From positions 1-7,198 of the forward strand of contig CAJPPF010000113.1 in assembly GCA_905372445.1 (NCBI GenBank): a DNA stretch of 7,198 nucleotides. Direction: 5' to 3'. Positions 1-7,032 of this stretch are shown piece by piece (the first letter of the stretch is position 1; each line of letters starts with the position of its first letter). The translations under genes were made by a program, and so were the position numbers. This DNA is from an uncultured Prevotella sp. Its GTDB lineage: Bacteria > Bacteroidota > Bacteroidia > Bacteroidales > Bacteroidaceae. The notes beneath the pieces are model-generated. The model made no database searches and was not told the DNA's origin. It saw only the letters and a program-made list of their open reading frames with translations.

Positions 1-4
1 AACT

Positions 5-181
5 GGTCATTAGAACCCTTGGCTGATTTTGTTCGATTGTTGAGCAGATGTGCTGATGTTTCATCGAAGGCGTAGCGGGCTACGGCGAGATGAAATGACA
101 GCGCAGATGTCGGCAAGCGGACGAAAGCAGTGAGGAAGCATGACGGTAATAACAAATCTAAGCAAATGCGTCCTAATGACC
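5..181. repeat. MITE-like fold-back repeat element with inverted ends
   Basis: A non-coding element of about 177 bp. Its ends are inverted copies of each other: GGTCATTAG at 5-13 and CTAATGACC at 173-181 match 9 of 9. The similarity continues imperfectly inward for roughly 30-35 bp, through a T-rich stretch at 21-35 and its A-rich counterpart at 149-162. The centre folds into a long hairpin (44-110). The first 42 bp recur at 7157-7198 with 39 of 42 identities, so this is a repeat family and not a chance palindrome. Conservation on the right extends to 194: positions 173-194, reverse-complemented, match 7144-7165 at 20 of 22. That places the element directly against the stop codon of the LOG gene (195-197). 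No transposase is encoded, so if mobile it would depend on one supplied in trans. It could instead be a dispersed structured RNA or a 3'-end/terminator element. Target-site duplications cannot be judged because only 4 bases precede it. Confidence 0.7.
44..110. other. Long imperfect hairpin inside the repeat element
   Basis: Nested complementary segments fold this stretch into one extended stem. The apex is CGTAGC (71-76) against GCTACG (79-84). The next helix is TTTCATC (59-65) against GATGAAA (89-95). Further out, TGCTG (51-55) faces CAGCG (99-103) with one G-T pair, and G50/T49 pair with C104/A105. Mismatches opposite G47/A48 could form a tandem G-A step before C45-G109 and A46-T108. On the minus strand it would lie in the 3' untranslated region of the LOG transcript. 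No T-run follows immediately, so it is not a classical intrinsic terminator. It may be part of a structured RNA or just the fold-back centre of a mobile repeat. Confidence 0.55.
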
Positions 182-194
182 GATTTGGGATTAT

Positions 195-725
195 TTATTT
201 CAGTAACTGCTTCAGTTCCTCAAGACTGTTTGCGGCGGTTATCATCGACCTATAGTTGCCGCGAATCATGCCTCGCGCCTGCAAGTCCTCAAGCAGTGCA
301 ATGGTTGAATCCCAAAAGCCGTTCATGTTATATAGTATCACTTGTTTGTCGTGATAGCCGATGGTCTTTGCAGCAGCCACGGTGAACACCTCGTCGAGTG
401 TGCCGATGCCACCGGGCAGCGCTACGACGATATCGCTGTGCATGAGCATGATGTCCTTCCTGTCCGACAGGTTGTCGCATGGAATCTCCACATCCAGACA
501 CGTCGCTGTCTGCCCGCGCTGCTCTACTATACGCGGCACCACACCGATGCAACGCCCTCCTGCGTCGTGTACGCTGTGGCCTATTGTGCGCATCAGTCCG
601 AAGTCGCATCCGCCGTAAACGACGGTATGACCGTTCTCACCCATCCATCTGCCAAGCTCCTCGGTGAGGTGGAAATACTCAGGGCTGATGTTATCGTTGG
701 CTGAACAGAAAACTCCTATCTTCAT
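195..725 (-). CDS. LOG-family (TIGR00730) nucleotide phosphoribohydrolase
   Basis: A 176-residue cytoplasmic Rossmann-fold protein of normal length for the LOG (Lonely Guy) / TIGR00730 family. The sequence opens with a beta strand (MKIGVFCSA). It then has YGGCDFGLM (37-45), a version of the usual GGG-x-x-GLM nucleotide-binding motif, SDRKDIML (87-94) with Arg89 and Lys90, and the signature PGGIGTLDE (104-112) with Glu112. Arg89 and Glu112 correspond to the catalytic pair. Characterised members hydrolyse the N-glycosidic bond of nucleoside 5'-monophosphates, either cytokinin ribotides or ordinary AMP-type nucleotides, releasing base and ribose 5-phosphate. In a gut- or oral-type bacterium general nucleotide turnover is likelier than hormone synthesis, but that is inference. 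Older databases mislabel the family as lysine decarboxylase. The ATG overlaps the kinase stop codon as ATGA, which fixes the start and implies translational coupling. It is the last gene of the operon and ends 1 nt from the repeat. Confidence 0.9.
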   Translation of the reverse strand: MKIGVFCSANDNISPEYFHLTEELGRWMGENGHTVVYGGCDFGLMRTIGHSVHDAGGRCIGVVPRIVEQRGQTATCLDVEIPCDNLSDRKDIMLMHSDIVVALPGGIGTLDEVFTVAAAKTIGYHDKQVILYNMNGFWDSTIALLEDLQARGMIRGNYRSMITAANSLEELKQLLK

Positions 726-1669
726 AGTTTCATTTCCTTTCCGAACTCCACCGATACGGAGTTGCTTATGTCCTTACAGCACTCGGCGGCGAACATTTGG
801 GCTGTTGCGATGATGCTGTCCCACTGTTCAGGTTTCAAACCGTTGTTGATGTCGTCACGTCCGATGCCGTTCTTTATCAGTCCGTATATCAGTCCGGCGT
901 TGAAGTTATCTCCTGCGCCGATAGTCGACACCGCCGGAACCGCGTCAACGGCATATTCCTTGCCGTCATCGCTCTCTGTGAACAGGCGTGCAGGCTTGGA
1001 ACCATTCGTGAAGATGAACTTCCGGCAATGGAACGAAAGCTCCGAGAGATACACCTTTTCTGCGTCGCTCATGTTATAAAGCACCTCGAAATCCTCGCTG
1101 CTGCCACGCACTATGTCGGCAAACTCAAGGTTTTCTATCAGGTTGGGCTTTATCTTTATCACGTCGTTGCGGTGAGCGGCGCGGAAGTTCACATCATAAT
1201 ATATTATTGCGCCAGCCTCGCGTGCCTGCTCCAGCAGCGCGAACACCTGCCGGCGAGTGTCAGGGTCGACAGCATAGAACGAGCCTACGAGCACTATGTC
1301 GTCGCGCCGAATCTGCGGACTGTCGACGTCGAAACGGTCGCCCGACTTGTTTTTGTAGAAGAGATAGTGGGCATCGTTATTCTCATCGAGAAAGGCAAGC
1401 GAGACGGATGACTTGTTTCCCGCAGGCATCGATATATGGTCGGTGTTGATGCCGTTGTCTTTCAGAAAGGAGACGGTCATTTTCCCCACGCGGTCGTTGC
1501 CCACCTCGGAGATGAACGTGCTGTCCACACCACACCGTCCGAGCGATACCATGGCGTTCAGTACCGACCCTCCCGGTATGGCACCTATTGGCTTATCGTC
1601 CTTGAAAACGATGTCGAGCACCGTCTCCCCAATTCCTATTACGCGTCGCATGGTGTTATTATTTTGCAT
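722..1669 (-). CDS. PfkB-family carbohydrate kinase (fructokinase-like)
   Basis: A 315-residue cytoplasmic sugar kinase of the ribokinase/PfkB superfamily, close to the usual length of about 300. It has the N-terminal strand VIGIGETVLD (10-19), the substrate-side motif PGGSVLNAMVSLGRCG (32-47), DVNFR (159-163) and the C-terminal signature STIGAGDNFNAG (248-259) that holds the anion hole and catalytic base Asp254. Members phosphorylate the hydroxymethyl group of sugars or nucleosides using ATP. The overall look is fructokinase-like, but the substrate cannot be fixed from sequence. The residue before T-x-GAGD is Ser248, where Asp is more common. The annotated ATG overlaps the peptidase gene by 11 nt. 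An ATG at codon 7 (1649-1651, beginning MRRVIGIGET) lies 7 nt past the peptidase stop and fits the usual family N-terminus better, so the true protein may be 309 residues. The downstream LOG gene overlaps it by 4 nt. Confidence 0.92.
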   Translation of the reverse strand: MQNNNTMRRVIGIGETVLDIVFKDDKPIGAIPGGSVLNAMVSLGRCGVDSTFISEVGNDRVGKMTVSFLKDNGINTDHISMPAGNKSSVSLAFLDENNDAHYLFYKNKSGDRFDVDSPQIRRDDIVLVGSFYAVDPDTRRQVFALLEQAREAGAIIYYDVNFRAAHRNDVIKIKPNLIENLEFADIVRGSSEDFEVLYNMSDAEKVYLSELSFHCRKFIFTNGSKPARLFTESDDGKEYAVDAVPAVSTIGAGDNFNAGLIYGLIKNGIGRDDINNGLKPEQWDSIIATAQMFAAECCKDISNSVSVEFGKEMKL

Positions 1670-3791
1670 TGATTTCGCGTATCAGCCGGTCAGCCTTGCC
1701 CCATTTGTCCATCATGAACAGCATGTAGCGTATGTCCACACAGATGCAGCGAGCCAGACGATTGTCGAAGAATATATCAGCCGAGAGGCTCTCCCAGTTG
1801 CCGTCGAAGGCGAGACCAATCAGTTCGTTCTTTCCGTTGAACACCGGTGAGCCGGAGTTTCCGCCGGTGATATCGTTGCTTGTGAGGAAACAAAGGTTCA
1901 TCGTACCGCTCACCGCGTCGCTATACTGTCCGAAATCCTTTGCCGAGAACAGTTCGTGCATCACCGGTTCGGCGAAATACTCGAAGTTGTATCCGTCGCC
2001 GGCAGTAGCCTTGTCGCCTTTGAGCATCTTCTTGTAGATAGACTCCGGAGTGGTATAGTAACCCGAAGGTTTGCCGTACATGTCATATCCGCCCACCTGA
2101 CCGTAGCTCATACGGAGTGTGAAGTTGGCGTCAGAATAGTGAGGCATGTCCTGTTCCATGCGCATCTTCGCATCGCAGAGGTAACGCTCCTGTTCGGCAA
2201 TCGCTTCCTCGTCGGCGTTGTAGTCGTTGTATATGTTCATCATAGTCTCGCTCAGGTCGAGTCCATACACTACGCCACAGTCCTTCATGGTCTTCTTGCT
2301 GTCGAAAATCTTTTTACCTTTCTTCATGAGCAGAGAGTTCTTCCACAGATATCCGACGTACTTTGAGTAGTCGCCACCGAAGTCGTTCTCTATTGTCTCA
2401 AAGAAGGCAGGCATGTATTTCTTGTCAGCCTTTGCCGCATAGTTCTGCAGGAGCACGGTCTGCATCTCCATGTCGGTAGCTGCATCATACGTGTCGGAGT
2501 TGTCCTCAAACTCCACATACTGCTTGTCAGGCTTTTCTTCCGGACCCTTCATCTCCATGCCTCCGTTGGTGTAGCTGCGTGCGCGACTTGACAGCTCGTC
2601 GGTGCGGAATGTCTCTGAGAAGAGTATCAGTGCGCGCATCGCGTTGAAGCGCTTCCGGTAGAGAGAGTCGAGCAGTACGAAGTCGAGTTTGTCTTTCAGA
2701 TAGCCGGTAGAGTCTACGTAAGCCTTTATGGCAGCCTCATGCTGCTGTTTCAGTGTGATGATGTTCAGCGAGTCGATGCTCTTGTTCATACCGATAGCGT
2801 TCTTCCAGTAGTTGGCGCTCTGCGCATACTTTGAGTCATATTTGATACGCACAGCCTCGTCGGCACGCATATGGCGCAGCATCACCTTCTGTTTCACCTC
2901 GCGGGTCTGCCAGCGTGTGATGTTCTTAGCGTCGCGCATCTCCTTTATGCCGAAACTTGACAGGTAACGGTTTGTGCTGCCCGGATAGCCCATTGTCATG
3001 GCGAAATCGCCGTCTTTATAGCCTTGCAGCGACACCTGTGCCCATTTCTTTGGGTGATAAGGCACGTTTTTCTCGTTGTATTCGGCAGGTCCGTTGGTCT
3101 CCGGGTCGGCATATATGCGGAACACAGAGAAGTCGCATGTCTGTCGTGGCCACATCCAGTTGTCGGTCTCGCCGCCGAACTTGCCCATAGACTTTGGCAC
3201 GGTGAACACTAAGCGCACGTCGCGGAAGTCGCGGTAGATGTCGACATAGAAACGGTTGCCCTCGTAATAAGGCTTCATCTCGGCACGCAGTGTAGGGTCA
3301 ATTATCTTCACGCGCTTGTTCTCCATTTCCTCTATAGCGCTTAGTATCTGTTCGCGCTTCTCGGCGCTGAGGCTGCGAAATCCCTGCTCCTCGACGAGTG
3401 CAGTCACGTCCTTCTGTGCTACCATGAAACCGACGAACAGGTCTTCGTTGGGCAATTCCTCGGCAAACGACTGTGCACTGAAGCCGTTGAGCATATAGTC
3501 GTGTTCTACGGTTGATTGAGAACGTATCGCCTCGAAACCGCAGTGGTGGTTTGTGAACACCAAGCCGTCGGCTGATACGACCACACCAGAGCAGTAACCG
3601 CCAAAGTTGACCACTGCATGATATATCGCATCGTCGGCGTTATAGAGTTTGTCGTAGTTGAGTTGATAACCTTCCTCGACCATTTTGTCATACACTGCCT
3701 TAGGCAGATTCACCAGTGTCCACATGCCCTCATCAGCCATAACGCCAAGTGAGAATGGGAGAGTGAGAAGAAATAAGAATAACTTTTTCAT
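1659..3791 (-). CDS. S46-family dipeptidyl-peptidase, DPP7 type
   Basis: A 710-residue secreted serine exopeptidase, the usual length for MEROPS family S46 (DPP7/DPP11). A signal peptide (Lys2-Lys3, hydrophobic 4-17) probably ends at VMA-DEG (about 19/20), giving the mature N-terminus DEGMWTL typical of the family. The catalytic triad can be placed by family motifs: His83 in TNHHCG (80-85), Asp220 in NWMWPRQTCD (211-220) and Ser646 in GGNSGSPV (643-650). The Asn-Trp pair 211-212 corresponds to the part that binds the substrate N-terminus. Eighteen residues after the serine comes FDGNWE (662-667). Gly664 lies where DPP11 has the Arg that selects Asp/Glu, so DPP7-like removal of dipeptides with hydrophobic P1 residues is predicted. 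It would act in the periplasm or at the outer membrane, feeding dipeptides to amino-acid catabolism. An unusual Cys219 precedes the catalytic Asp, where Gly is more usual. It lies 87 nt after the flippase; I found no consensus promoter in that gap. Confidence 0.95.
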   Translation of the reverse strand: MKKLFLFLLTLPFSLGVMADEGMWTLVNLPKAVYDKMVEEGYQLNYDKLYNADDAIYHAVVNFGGYCSGVVVSADGLVFTNHHCGFEAIRSQSTVEHDYMLNGFSAQSFAEELPNEDLFVGFMVAQKDVTALVEEQGFRSLSAEKREQILSAIEEMENKRVKIIDPTLRAEMKPYYEGNRFYVDIYRDFRDVRLVFTVPKSMGKFGGETDNWMWPRQTCDFSVFRIYADPETNGPAEYNEKNVPYHPKKWAQVSLQGYKDGDFAMTMGYPGSTNRYLSSFGIKEMRDAKNITRWQTREVKQKVMLRHMRADEAVRIKYDSKYAQSANYWKNAIGMNKSIDSLNIITLKQQHEAAIKAYVDSTGYLKDKLDFVLLDSLYRKRFNAMRALILFSETFRTDELSSRARSYTNGGMEMKGPEEKPDKQYVEFEDNSDTYDAATDMEMQTVLLQNYAAKADKKYMPAFFETIENDFGGDYSKYVGYLWKNSLLMKKGKKIFDSKKTMKDCGVVYGLDLSETMMNIYNDYNADEEAIAEQERYLCDAKMRMEQDMPHYSDANFTLRMSYGQVGGYDMYGKPSGYYTTPESIYKKMLKGDKATAGDGYNFEYFAEPVMHELFSAKDFGQYSDAVSGTMNLCFLTSNDITGGNSGSPVFNGKNELIGLAFDGNWESLSADIFFDNRLARCICVDIRYMLFMMDKWGKADRLIREINAK

Positions 3792-3878
3792 TTTTATTAT
3801 TGTTTTGCTTTATTGTCAGAATGTCGATTCCATACATTCAAAGAAGAAAGGAATATGCAGAATCTGTATTTATCCTGC

Positions 3879-5366
3879 TTATCTGAAGTATTTTCCAATG
3901 AGCGGTATAGAGCGCAACGGCATGTCGTGATAGACGATATGCGCAAGAAAGGCGATGATGAGAGCCGTGTTTACCGCCAGACGCACTACCTGCGGCAATG
4001 TCTCCGGCATCAGTGTCATGATAGTGAAGAACAGTGCCGTTATTGCCACATAGACGAAAATGCTCTTTATCGGGTAGTCGATAGGGTATTTCTTCTGCCC
4101 TACGAAGTAAGACAGAAGCATTGCCGTACCGTATCCTGCCACCCCTCCCCAGGCGCACGCCATATAACTGTAGGTGGGCACGAAGATGACATTCACCGTC
4201 ACAAGCACCAGACATCCTATGCCCGAGAACCACGCTCCATAGATGGTCTTGTCGATTAGCTTATACCAGAACGAGAGATTGAAGTATACACCCATCATTA
4301 TCTCTGCCACCATGACGATAGGCACTACACGCAGTCCCTGCCAGTAGTCGTGATTGCGGATGATGTATTTGAGCACATCCATATAGCCTATTACGACGAG
4401 AAATGCCAGAAGGGTGAATATGATGAAGTATTTCATTGCCTTGGCGTAGGTCTCGCGGTTGTCATTCTCCTTTGCGTTGCCGAAGACGAACGGCTCGTAG
4501 GCATAACGGAAAGCCTGTGTTATCATCGCCATAATCATGGCAATCTTCGTTGCTGCGCCGTAGATTCCGAGCTGCGCCTTTTCGTCAACACCGCTATAGA
4601 GATATGGGAATATAATCTTGTCGAGCGTCTGGTTGAGTATGCCGGCAATGCCGAGAATGAGCAGCGGCCACGCATATCGTATCATCCGGCGCCACAATGC
4701 CTTGTCGAAGGTATAGCGGAACCCCGTCAGTTCTGCCTTGAAGCACAGCAAGACGATGACTGTGCAGACAAGATTGATGTAGAACACCATGCCCACGTTC
4801 AGTGTGAACTGCTCGTCGTACAGTCCGAAAAGATTTATCTTCCATGCCGGCAGTACGATGAGATATATCAGGTTGAAAACGATGTTCAGTGTGATGTTTA
4901 CTATCTGGAGTGTGGCAAACTTCACCGGGCGCTTCTGATAGCGGAGGTAGGCAAAGGGGATACATTTGAACGCATCGATTGCCACACAGGCGAACATCAC
5001 TGCCACCCAGTCAGGATGGTCGCTGTATTTCATGAAACCTGCTATCTGCGGCAGCAGCAACAGCACCACGGCAATGAACAGCAATGCCGTCGAACCTACC
5101 GAGACGAGTGTCGTTGAATAAACTTTCCGCACGTCTTCTTCTGTCTTGTTGGCAAAGCGGAAGAAAGCCGTCTCCATGCCGTAGGTGAGTATTACCATCA
5201 GCAATGCAGTGTAGGCATATATGTTTGTCACCACGCCATACTCACCGCCGGCAGCAGCAAACGCCGCCGTCTGAATGGGAACGAGCAGGTAGTTGATGAA
5301 CTTGCCGGCGATACTGCTGATGCCATAGATAGCAGTGTCCTTCACAAGCGATTTAATGTTTGACAT
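3879..5366 (-). CDS. Oligosaccharide flippase-like protein (MOP superfamily)
   Basis: A 495-residue polytopic inner-membrane protein that resembles Wzx/MurJ-type polysaccharide transporters: an N-terminal Polysacc_synt-like half and a C-terminal half. The length is normal. Hydrophobic segments that look membrane-spanning occur near 12-36, 46-63, 83-107, 121-140, 150-173, 190-210, 231-248, 268-285, 311-336, 347-367, 376-396, 402-422, 434-452 and 460-479, close to the 14 expected. The N-terminus (MSNIKSLVKDTAIYGISS) is typical of Bacteroidetes members, and Arg70 and Glu65 in the second helix (GMETAFFRF) are charged residues of the sort found in the transport cavity. Such proteins flip lipid-linked glycans to the periplasmic face. 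No glycosyltransferase or polymerase gene lies nearby, so the cargo is unknown. MurJ-like lipid II flipping is less likely from the sequence but not excluded. The ATG follows the SpmAB stop by 26 nt, so the two are probably co-transcribed. Confidence 0.88.
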   Translation of the reverse strand: MSNIKSLVKDTAIYGISSIAGKFINYLLVPIQTAAFAAAGGEYGVVTNIYAYTALLMVILTYGMETAFFRFANKTEEDVRKVYSTTLVSVGSTALLFIAVVLLLLPQIAGFMKYSDHPDWVAVMFACVAIDAFKCIPFAYLRYQKRPVKFATLQIVNITLNIVFNLIYLIVLPAWKINLFGLYDEQFTLNVGMVFYINLVCTVIVLLCFKAELTGFRYTFDKALWRRMIRYAWPLLILGIAGILNQTLDKIIFPYLYSGVDEKAQLGIYGAATKIAMIMAMITQAFRYAYEPFVFGNAKENDNRETYAKAMKYFIIFTLLAFLVVIGYMDVLKYIIRNHDYWQGLRVVPIVMVAEIMMGVYFNLSFWYKLIDKTIYGAWFSGIGCLVLVTVNVIFVPTYSYMACAWGGVAGYGTAMLLSYFVGQKKYPIDYPIKSIFVYVAITALFFTIMTLMPETLPQVVRLAVNTALIIAFLAHIVYHDMPLRSIPLIGKYFR

Positions 5367-5392
5367 CTGATAGTTGTTGTATGTTCTTGTCT

Positions 5393-6682
5393 TTATCCGA
5401 AAAATAGATATGCCACGCCTATTGCTGCCACGACGCCAGCCAGATCGGCAAGCAGTCCGCAGGCTACTGCATGACGAGTATAGCGCACGCCGACACTGCC
5501 GAAATAAACGGCGAGGATATAGAACGTAGTGTCAGTGGAGCCTTGGAAGATGCAGGCAAGGCGACCGACGAACGAGTCGGCACCAAACGTAGCCATTGAG
5601 TCGACCATCATTCCACGTGCCCCACTGCCCGAAAGAGGTTTCATAATAGCAGTAGGGAGGGCATCAACGAAGGTGGTGTCGATGCCACATACACCGACAC
5701 ACCATTTCATGCCGTATATCAAGGCATCCATTGCTCCCGAGGCGCGGAAGACTCCGATAGCCACAAGGATAGCAATGAGGTAAGGTATGATGCGCACGGC
5801 AGTCAGGAAACCGTCTTTGGCTCCTTCGATGAATGTGTCGTAGACGTTCACCTTCTTGCGTACTCCTGCAATGATGAAACCTACGATGATGCTCATGAGC
5901 AGCAGCGTTGCGACGGTGTTGCTGACGGTGTTCATCGTCTGCGAGTCCATCTGGCGGAAGCCCCATATCAATGCTCCCACCACAGCGCATGCTCCGCCGA
6001 GGGTCAGCATGAGGGTTCGGTTGAAGAGATTGATGCGCTGATAGATGCTCGTGATTATGATTCCGAATATCGTCGATACGAACGTTGCGAGCAGAATAGG
6101 TATGAATATATCCGTCGGCTGTTGCGCTCCCATCTGTGCACGGTAGGTCATTATACTTACCGGGATGAGTGTCAGCCCCGAGGTGTTGAGCACGAGGAAC
6201 ATAATCATCGGGTTACTTGCCGAGAGTCTCGCCCTTTCATAGCCAGCCTCGGGCATATCCTGGCTCTCACGCCTTGTGTCCAGCGTTTCCATTTTCAGCG
6301 TCTGCATCTGCTCCATGGCTTTCAGTCCGAGCGGTGTGGCGGCGTTGTCGAGCCCCAGCATGTTGGCAGCAATGTTCATGAATATGCTTCCCGTCACCGG
6401 ATGATCCTTGGGGATGTCGGGGAAGAGCCGCACGAACACCGGCGACAACAGACGTGCAATGGCATTCACGACACCGCCTTTTTCGCCGATTTTCATTATT
6501 CCGAGCCATAACGACAGTACTCCCGTCAGTCCGAGACTAATCTCGAAAGCCGTCTTCGACGCCTCAAACGTGGAGTTGGTCATGGCAGGAAACACCTCCG
6601 TGTCGCCCATGAAAACAAGTCGGAACAGCCCCACGACGAAAGCAACGACGAAGAATGCTATCCAGATATAATTGAGAACCAT
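5393..6682 (-). CDS. SpmA-SpmB fused nucleoside-recognition (Gate) membrane protein
   Basis: A 429-residue inner-membrane protein that joins two proteins encoded by separate genes in Bacillus. Residues 1 to about 210 resemble SpmA: LWLGIMKIGEKGG (58-70), LFPDIPKDHP (86-95) and LDNAATPLGLKAMEQM (111-126). Residues from about 225 resemble SpmB: FIEGAKDGF (284-292), AVRIIPYLIAILVAIGVFR (295-313), KPLSGSGARG (348-357), QGSTDTTFYILAVYFGSVG (380-398) and RHAV (403-406). Each half carries one nucleoside-recognition/Gate domain (PF07670 type). In Bacillus these proteins are needed for spore-core dehydration. In a non-sporulating Bacteroidales the role is unknown; transport of a small metabolite or nucleoside is a guess from the domain name. 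The segment at about 130-155 is a hydrophilic loop. It is the first gene of the operon. The start MVLNYIW matches SpmA N-termini and lies about 16 nt after a good promoter -7 box. No Shine-Dalgarno is visible, only an A-rich leader. Confidence 0.92.
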   Translation of the reverse strand: MVLNYIWIAFFVVAFVVGLFRLVFMGDTEVFPAMTNSTFEASKTAFEISLGLTGVLSLWLGIMKIGEKGGVVNAIARLLSPVFVRLFPDIPKDHPVTGSIFMNIAANMLGLDNAATPLGLKAMEQMQTLKMETLDTRRESQDMPEAGYERARLSASNPMIMFLVLNTSGLTLIPVSIMTYRAQMGAQQPTDIFIPILLATFVSTIFGIIITSIYQRINLFNRTLMLTLGGACAVVGALIWGFRQMDSQTMNTVSNTVATLLLMSIIVGFIIAGVRKKVNVYDTFIEGAKDGFLTAVRIIPYLIAILVAIGVFRASGAMDALIYGMKWCVGVCGIDTTFVDALPTAIMKPLSGSGARGMMVDSMATFGADSFVGRLACIFQGSTDTTFYILAVYFGSVGVRYTRHAVACGLLADLAGVVAAIGVAYLFFG

Positions 6683-6698
6683 AGTTTTATTTTTCCTG

Positions 6699-6730
6699 CA
6701 AAAGTACAGTAATCTGTCGAAATCACCAAA
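6699..6730 (-). promoter_or_regulatory. Bacteroidetes-type promoter of the spmAB-led operon
   Basis: On the minus strand, TACTTTTG (6699-6706) is an exact match to the Bacteroidetes -7 consensus TAnnTTTG. TTTG (6727-6730) lies 20 nt upstream, the expected -33 position. Transcription would start around 6692-6695, leaving a leader of only about 10-13 nt rich in A before the ATG at 6682. This is the best promoter match I found in the window, and it explains expression of the five minus-strand genes. Confidence 0.7.
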
Positions 6731-6842
6731 GAAATAGAAGATTTAATTCTCTGCAAAGCCTATGGCTAAATGATGCTGAGCGTTAAGAAAGAAAGAATTG
6801 GTGTCGGGTAAAAACTGAATGAAAGTTCTGCAAACCTTTATT

Positions 6843-6872
6843 TATTGGTGCTACAGGCATGTATAGCCAATA
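6843..6872. other. Weak imperfect hairpin
   Basis: TATTG (6843-6847) pairs with CAATA (6868-6872), and after a two-base GT bulge GCTA (6850-6853) pairs with TAGC (6864-6867), leaving a 10-base loop. There is no adjoining T-run on either strand. It would fall in the 5' leader if transcription began at the upstream promoter candidate. It may be fortuitous or part of a larger repeat. Confidence 0.3.
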
Positions 6873-6888
6873 GGGGCTGACTTTGTGC

Positions 6889-6896
6889 CAAAAATA
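6889..6896 (-). promoter_or_regulatory. Possible second promoter -7 box
   Basis: On the minus strand TATTTTTG matches TAnnTTTG. The upstream element is poor: ATTG about 17 nt away instead of TTTG at about 19-20. If used, it would give the spmAB operon a leader of roughly 200 nt containing the 6843-6872 hairpin. In such AT-rich DNA a chance match is plausible. Confidence 0.25.
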
Positions 6897-6945
6897 GTAA
6901 GCGTTATTAAAAACAATCCTTTTAGTTTTATGTCTTCCACGAGCC

Positions 6946-6974
6946 GGCGTAGGAGCGTGATTTATCACGTTCCG
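6946..6974. repeat. 29-bp direct repeat, copy A, with palindromic core
   Basis: Matches 7004-7032 at 27 of 29 positions. The core CGTGATTTATCACG (6956-6969) has perfect 6-bp arms around a TT centre. Including a G-T pair, the symmetry extends to 10 bp per side (GGAGCGTGAT against ATCACGTTCC). Confidence 0.7.
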
Positions 6975-7003
6975 CAAACCTCTGGGGAACAGGCAATCCG
7001 GCA

Positions 7004-7032
7004 GGCGTAGTGGCGTGATTTATCACGTTCCG
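7004..7032. repeat. 29-bp direct repeat, copy B, with palindromic core
   Basis: The second copy, offset 58 bp from copy A, with two substitutions just before the palindrome. The core CGTGATTTATCACG (7014-7027) is identical to that of copy A, although the outer arms have diverged. Conservation of the core supports selection on the palindrome or recent duplication. Confidence 0.7.

Noticed and set aside
140..385. 81-codon plus-strand reading frame
   Set aside because: It begins in the repeat element and runs antisense into the LOG gene; a repeat-derived shadow frame.
797..1411. 204-codon plus-strand reading frame
   Set aside because: Antisense to the PfkB kinase, whose motifs are intact on the other strand; no domain of its own.
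3819..3839. GAATGT/ACATTC hairpin in the gap between flippase and peptidase genes as a terminator
   Set aside because: Only 6 AT-rich pairs with a 9-base loop and no T-run on the downstream side for minus-strand transcription.
4350..5117. 255-codon plus-strand reading frame
   Set aside because: Antisense to the flippase; rich in His, Cys, Glu and Tyr, as expected for the complement of a membrane-protein gene.
6956..6969. CRP/FNR-type operator reading of the GTGA-TCAC palindrome
   Set aside because: The half-sites are 4 bases apart rather than the 6 of a CRP site, and the core occurs within a larger duplicated unit.
6783..6977. 64-codon minus-strand reading frame upstream of spmAB
   Set aside because: It starts inside the palindromic repeat, has no recognisable domain and covers the hairpin region; composition looks like translated intergenic DNA.
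6946..7032. Possible CRISPR array
   Set aside because: Only two repeat copies with one spacer, a palindromic core and no cas genes nearby.
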